Assembly: GCA_914767715.1 (NCBI GenBank)
Contig: OU612066.1
Span: 26,574,283 to 26,634,282 of the forward strand
Source: Membranipora membranacea
Lineage: Eukaryota > Bryozoa > Gymnolaemata > Cheilostomatida > Membraniporidae
Reading direction: 5' to 3'
DNA length: 60,000 bases
The notes under the pieces are model-generated. The model had not been told where the DNA came from, did not search any database, and saw nothing but the letters and a program-made list of their open reading frames with translations. Below, in pieces: positions 57,441-60,000 of this stretch (the first letter of the stretch is position 1; each line of letters opens with the position of its first letter). A program made the position numbers and the translations under genes.

Positions 57441-59910
57441 AGTTGTCGAGGCTTATACCGAACAGTAGTTGGATAAAACACTATTGGCATTGCTTTCTTG
57501 GCCTTCTTGCTGACACAGCTGTTCTATTTCCCTTTATTTTATGGTCCTATGTCAATGTGTGTGCTTTACACAATGTAAGTGCACTTTTTGTCACAGGCAG
57601 GTAATAATGGCAATCTATGTTATATCAACAAATTCATTCTTGTCGGTATTATTTCGTTGTGTTTGTTAGTTATAGTCTGTGTTGTAAAGGGGAATTTTTC
57701 ATTATGATGGGGTAATTCCCCTTTATGTATTCAAAAAGTCTGACTTGGTTTGAATAATTATAGCAATAAACATAGATAAGAGGGATAGACTGAAAACTGT
57801 GGGTGATATGATACAGGTTCTCAGTTCATTAAAAGTATTGGCTGATTTTGGTGATTATCTCCTCCTGACCAAACTTAGAACTTCACTCTAGGGAAGTGTA
57901 TTTATCATGGGTGAACTAAACCCACATATAATTATGTATTATACCAATATAGACCCAATGAGCCACAAAAATAATTAAAAAAATATTATTTCTTAAAGAA
58001 ATCTACAAAAAACAGCCGTTACTAACAAAGTAATGTATCGCACACCTACTTCCAATAGTCCGATTACTTCCAAATTTCTTTTGGTTATTCAGAATAGGGC
58101 TGTCCCGATATGCCGATTTGCATCATTGTAAGTTGCATGCAAGCAAAATGTAACATGTATATCTGTTTTTTGAAAGTATGCCTGATGTGTGCTTACGATT
58201 GCGCAATACACCAGAGACCTTAGCCTTTGATATACTCTCTTAGTCTAAACAAAGCCTCTTCTATAACAAGCTTTCAATTCAATCGATGTATGAGGCACAA
58301 TAATCCTATGTCCCAAATGCAACAAGTACAATTATAATCTGCTACTGGTAGCCTAATACCGTGATTACCAAAGATTATAAATTGTTAATTCTACTTTTTA
58401 CAAAGTATTCTGATCATGAATTAAGTTATTCGAATTCAGAAATTTAGCAGGAAATCTAATCATTCAACATCAAATGTGGAAATAAGTCTTAGGCACAAAT
58501 GGTCTTGATTAGTTTCCCATCTTATTTCAATGATTTATATCTCAACAAAATTTTTATTCATGTGTAGTTTAGTTGTAATTTCATGTATATATAGGTTTTT
58601 TCACCTTTGTCAAACATCCGATCGTCCAGAAAGTGTTTGAGTTTTATACTATTCAATTGACTTGCTCCACGACCAGTAGAGCCTCCTGAGTCAAGCTACC
58701 AGAAGTGCATGGCAAGCCAGTGCAACCATGATGTGAATGGCTATTATAATATTCATTATAATCTCACATGACACAAAAATATACTGACCCTGTGGGTTCG
58801 GAAAGATCTTCTTTGTAATTTTGTGATGGCTTATTTAGGCAACACAAACGGGTATGAATCTTTCAATATAGAAATTATGGTTAAAATAGATTATATTTTA
58901 TTAGCTTCGATGGTTTGATGCAGAAAGCGAGATGGATTTAAGAGTTGGTGACATGCGTTAAGAGTGTCAGTCGCACAGCGCGCATGCGTTGGAGGTCATG
59001 GGTTTGTTTAGCCCCGAGGGCTTGTCAATTGGGATGCATGGGTTTCTCTTTGATTACAGTATCATTATGGTTCCATGTGTCGATTTTGTAAGGATTTCGG
59101 GAGTAATCGCCCCATGGAAACGGCATTAAAGTCAAATTCCGATTGTGACGAATGACTTTTTGGACGCGAATATCCATACCGTGTTTATTCGACTTATTTC
59201 CTAATTGGTGGCTGCACACAATGCCTTCAAAGGGATTACAAGTGGGAGGCCGGGGTTCAAGTCCCGGCCGCGGCAGATTCTTTTCATGTTTTTCCCATCA
59301 AATTGGAGTGAACCACAAATCGAAGCATGGAACCATAGTGATTACAGCAAGAAGCTGATCTATGAATACTGAATTACAATCTAACTATTATGATAAATGG
59401 AAGGTTACCAAAATATGTGCATATCTTGGTACTGAGCATAGGGATTCATAAGTTAAAATTGAGTTAGGAGCTGGAAAGTGTTTAACACAGCGTAATTCAT
59501 TATGCCAGCAATAGTCCGGTGGCAGCCCCCTCCTATCTTATCACTTCCATTTTCACTTTTGGATGGATAAGGTTTGTCAGTTGTTTCTGGTACAATTTTT
59601 CATGCTGATCGCAATGGTAATATTGTACCTTACACCAAGTTGCACCATCGGCTGCTAATTGTCAAAAACACTGCCGGTAAAAGGGAAAGTGATCAAATAA
59701 TTATGATACGGTTTCAAAACATCCTAAATCAGAAAGAGCATATCAAAATTAGTGGATCTACAATTTTACATGGGTCTGCTATCATAAGTACCCCTTTTAT
59801 CACCTGTGTATAACTATCATTAAAGCGAAACTACTTTTTCAAATATTCTCTGCCTAAAAAAACAGGCTTCGAATGTTTGTATTGGTTTGATTTTTTTTTG
59901 GTGGCTGTGT
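57441..59910. other. Region upstream of the cGLR start, no gene recognised
   Basis: It contains the presumed promoter and 5' UTR of the minus-strand cGLR gene just above 57440; I see no clear TATA box. The rest is AT-rich. A tRNA-like T-arm lies at ~59247-59272. An open frame of 79 codons at 59574-59813 has no recognisable domain and no splice context. Confidence 0.45.
59180..59280 (+). mobile_element. tRNA-derived SINE or tRNA fragment
   Basis: A perfectly paired T-arm, GGCCGGGGTTCAAGTCCCGG (~59250-59269), is followed by an acceptor-like GCGGCAG. No matching 5' acceptor strand or anticodon arm is found upstream, so it is not a functional tRNA gene. Confidence 0.5.
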
Positions 59911-60000
59911 ATAGACAGTTTTCTGAGCTCTGATTTAGGCCTCAATTTGGAGTTGTTCTCTCTCCAGTTTGGTACTTTTAACCCATGCCGCATAGGAAAA
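59911..60000 (+). mobile_element. Foldback element arm, truncated by the window end
   Basis: Starts ATAGACAGTTTTCTGAG and continues with GGAGTTGTTCTCTCTCCAG, matching the arms of the foldback element at 27434-27904. The other half lies beyond the window. Confidence 0.7.

Noticed and set aside
59180-59280. Functional tRNA gene
   Set aside because: Only the T-arm and a 3' acceptor-like end are present; the D-arm, anticodon arm and 5' acceptor strand do not pair.
59574-59813. 79-codon open frame as a gene
   Set aside because: No recognisable domain, no splice sites or neighbours, and it lies in repeat-rich DNA.

Overview
The window is from an intron-rich animal genome, most likely an aquatic invertebrate; I cannot fix the phylum. 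The coding genes have many short GT-AG introns, the sequence is AT-rich, and intergenic and intronic DNA is full of small inverted-repeat transposons, tRNA-derived SINE heads and one almost intact Ty3/gypsy retrotransposon. Nothing looks bacterial.

Layout. (1) 1-22319, plus strand: the C-terminal ~2,296 codons of a giant RNF213 (mysterin)-type AAA+/E3 ubiquitin ligase, which I could thread through 40 exon positions with consistent phases. It holds an extra RING-like exon inside the AAA+ core, the normal RING exon, and an RZ-type zinc finger whose second half is encoded by two alternative, apparently mutually exclusive exons. (2) 24838-25728, minus: a single-exon rhodopsin-like GPCR. (3) 28870-30739, plus: a small secreted phospholipase A2 of the conodipine/prokaryotic type, four exons. 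(4) 34079-42658, minus: an 8.58 kb Ty3/gypsy element with 729-bp LTRs, a tRNA-Leu-type primer site, a textbook -1 frameshift signal between gag and pol, one in-frame stop in integrase, and a Pol C-terminal extension carrying C2H2 fingers. It sits inside an older 117-bp hairpin MITE. (5) 44240-53193, plus: a C2H2 zinc-finger gene with two possible 3' ends. (6) 53849-57440, minus: a seven-exon cGAS-like/Mab-21 nucleotidyltransferase with the catalytic GS and all three acidic positions present.

Gene pairs 1/2 and 5/6 are convergent. RNF213-type ligases and cGAS-like receptors both act in cell-autonomous defence in other animals, so the window holds two candidate immune genes about 31 kb apart, but nothing in the sequence shows that they are co-regulated.

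The best candidate for new biology is the RZ-finger exon pair at 16924-17042 and 17097-17203. The two exons encode alternative metal-binding halves, have the same phase, are separated by only 54 nt, and would shift the frame if both were included.
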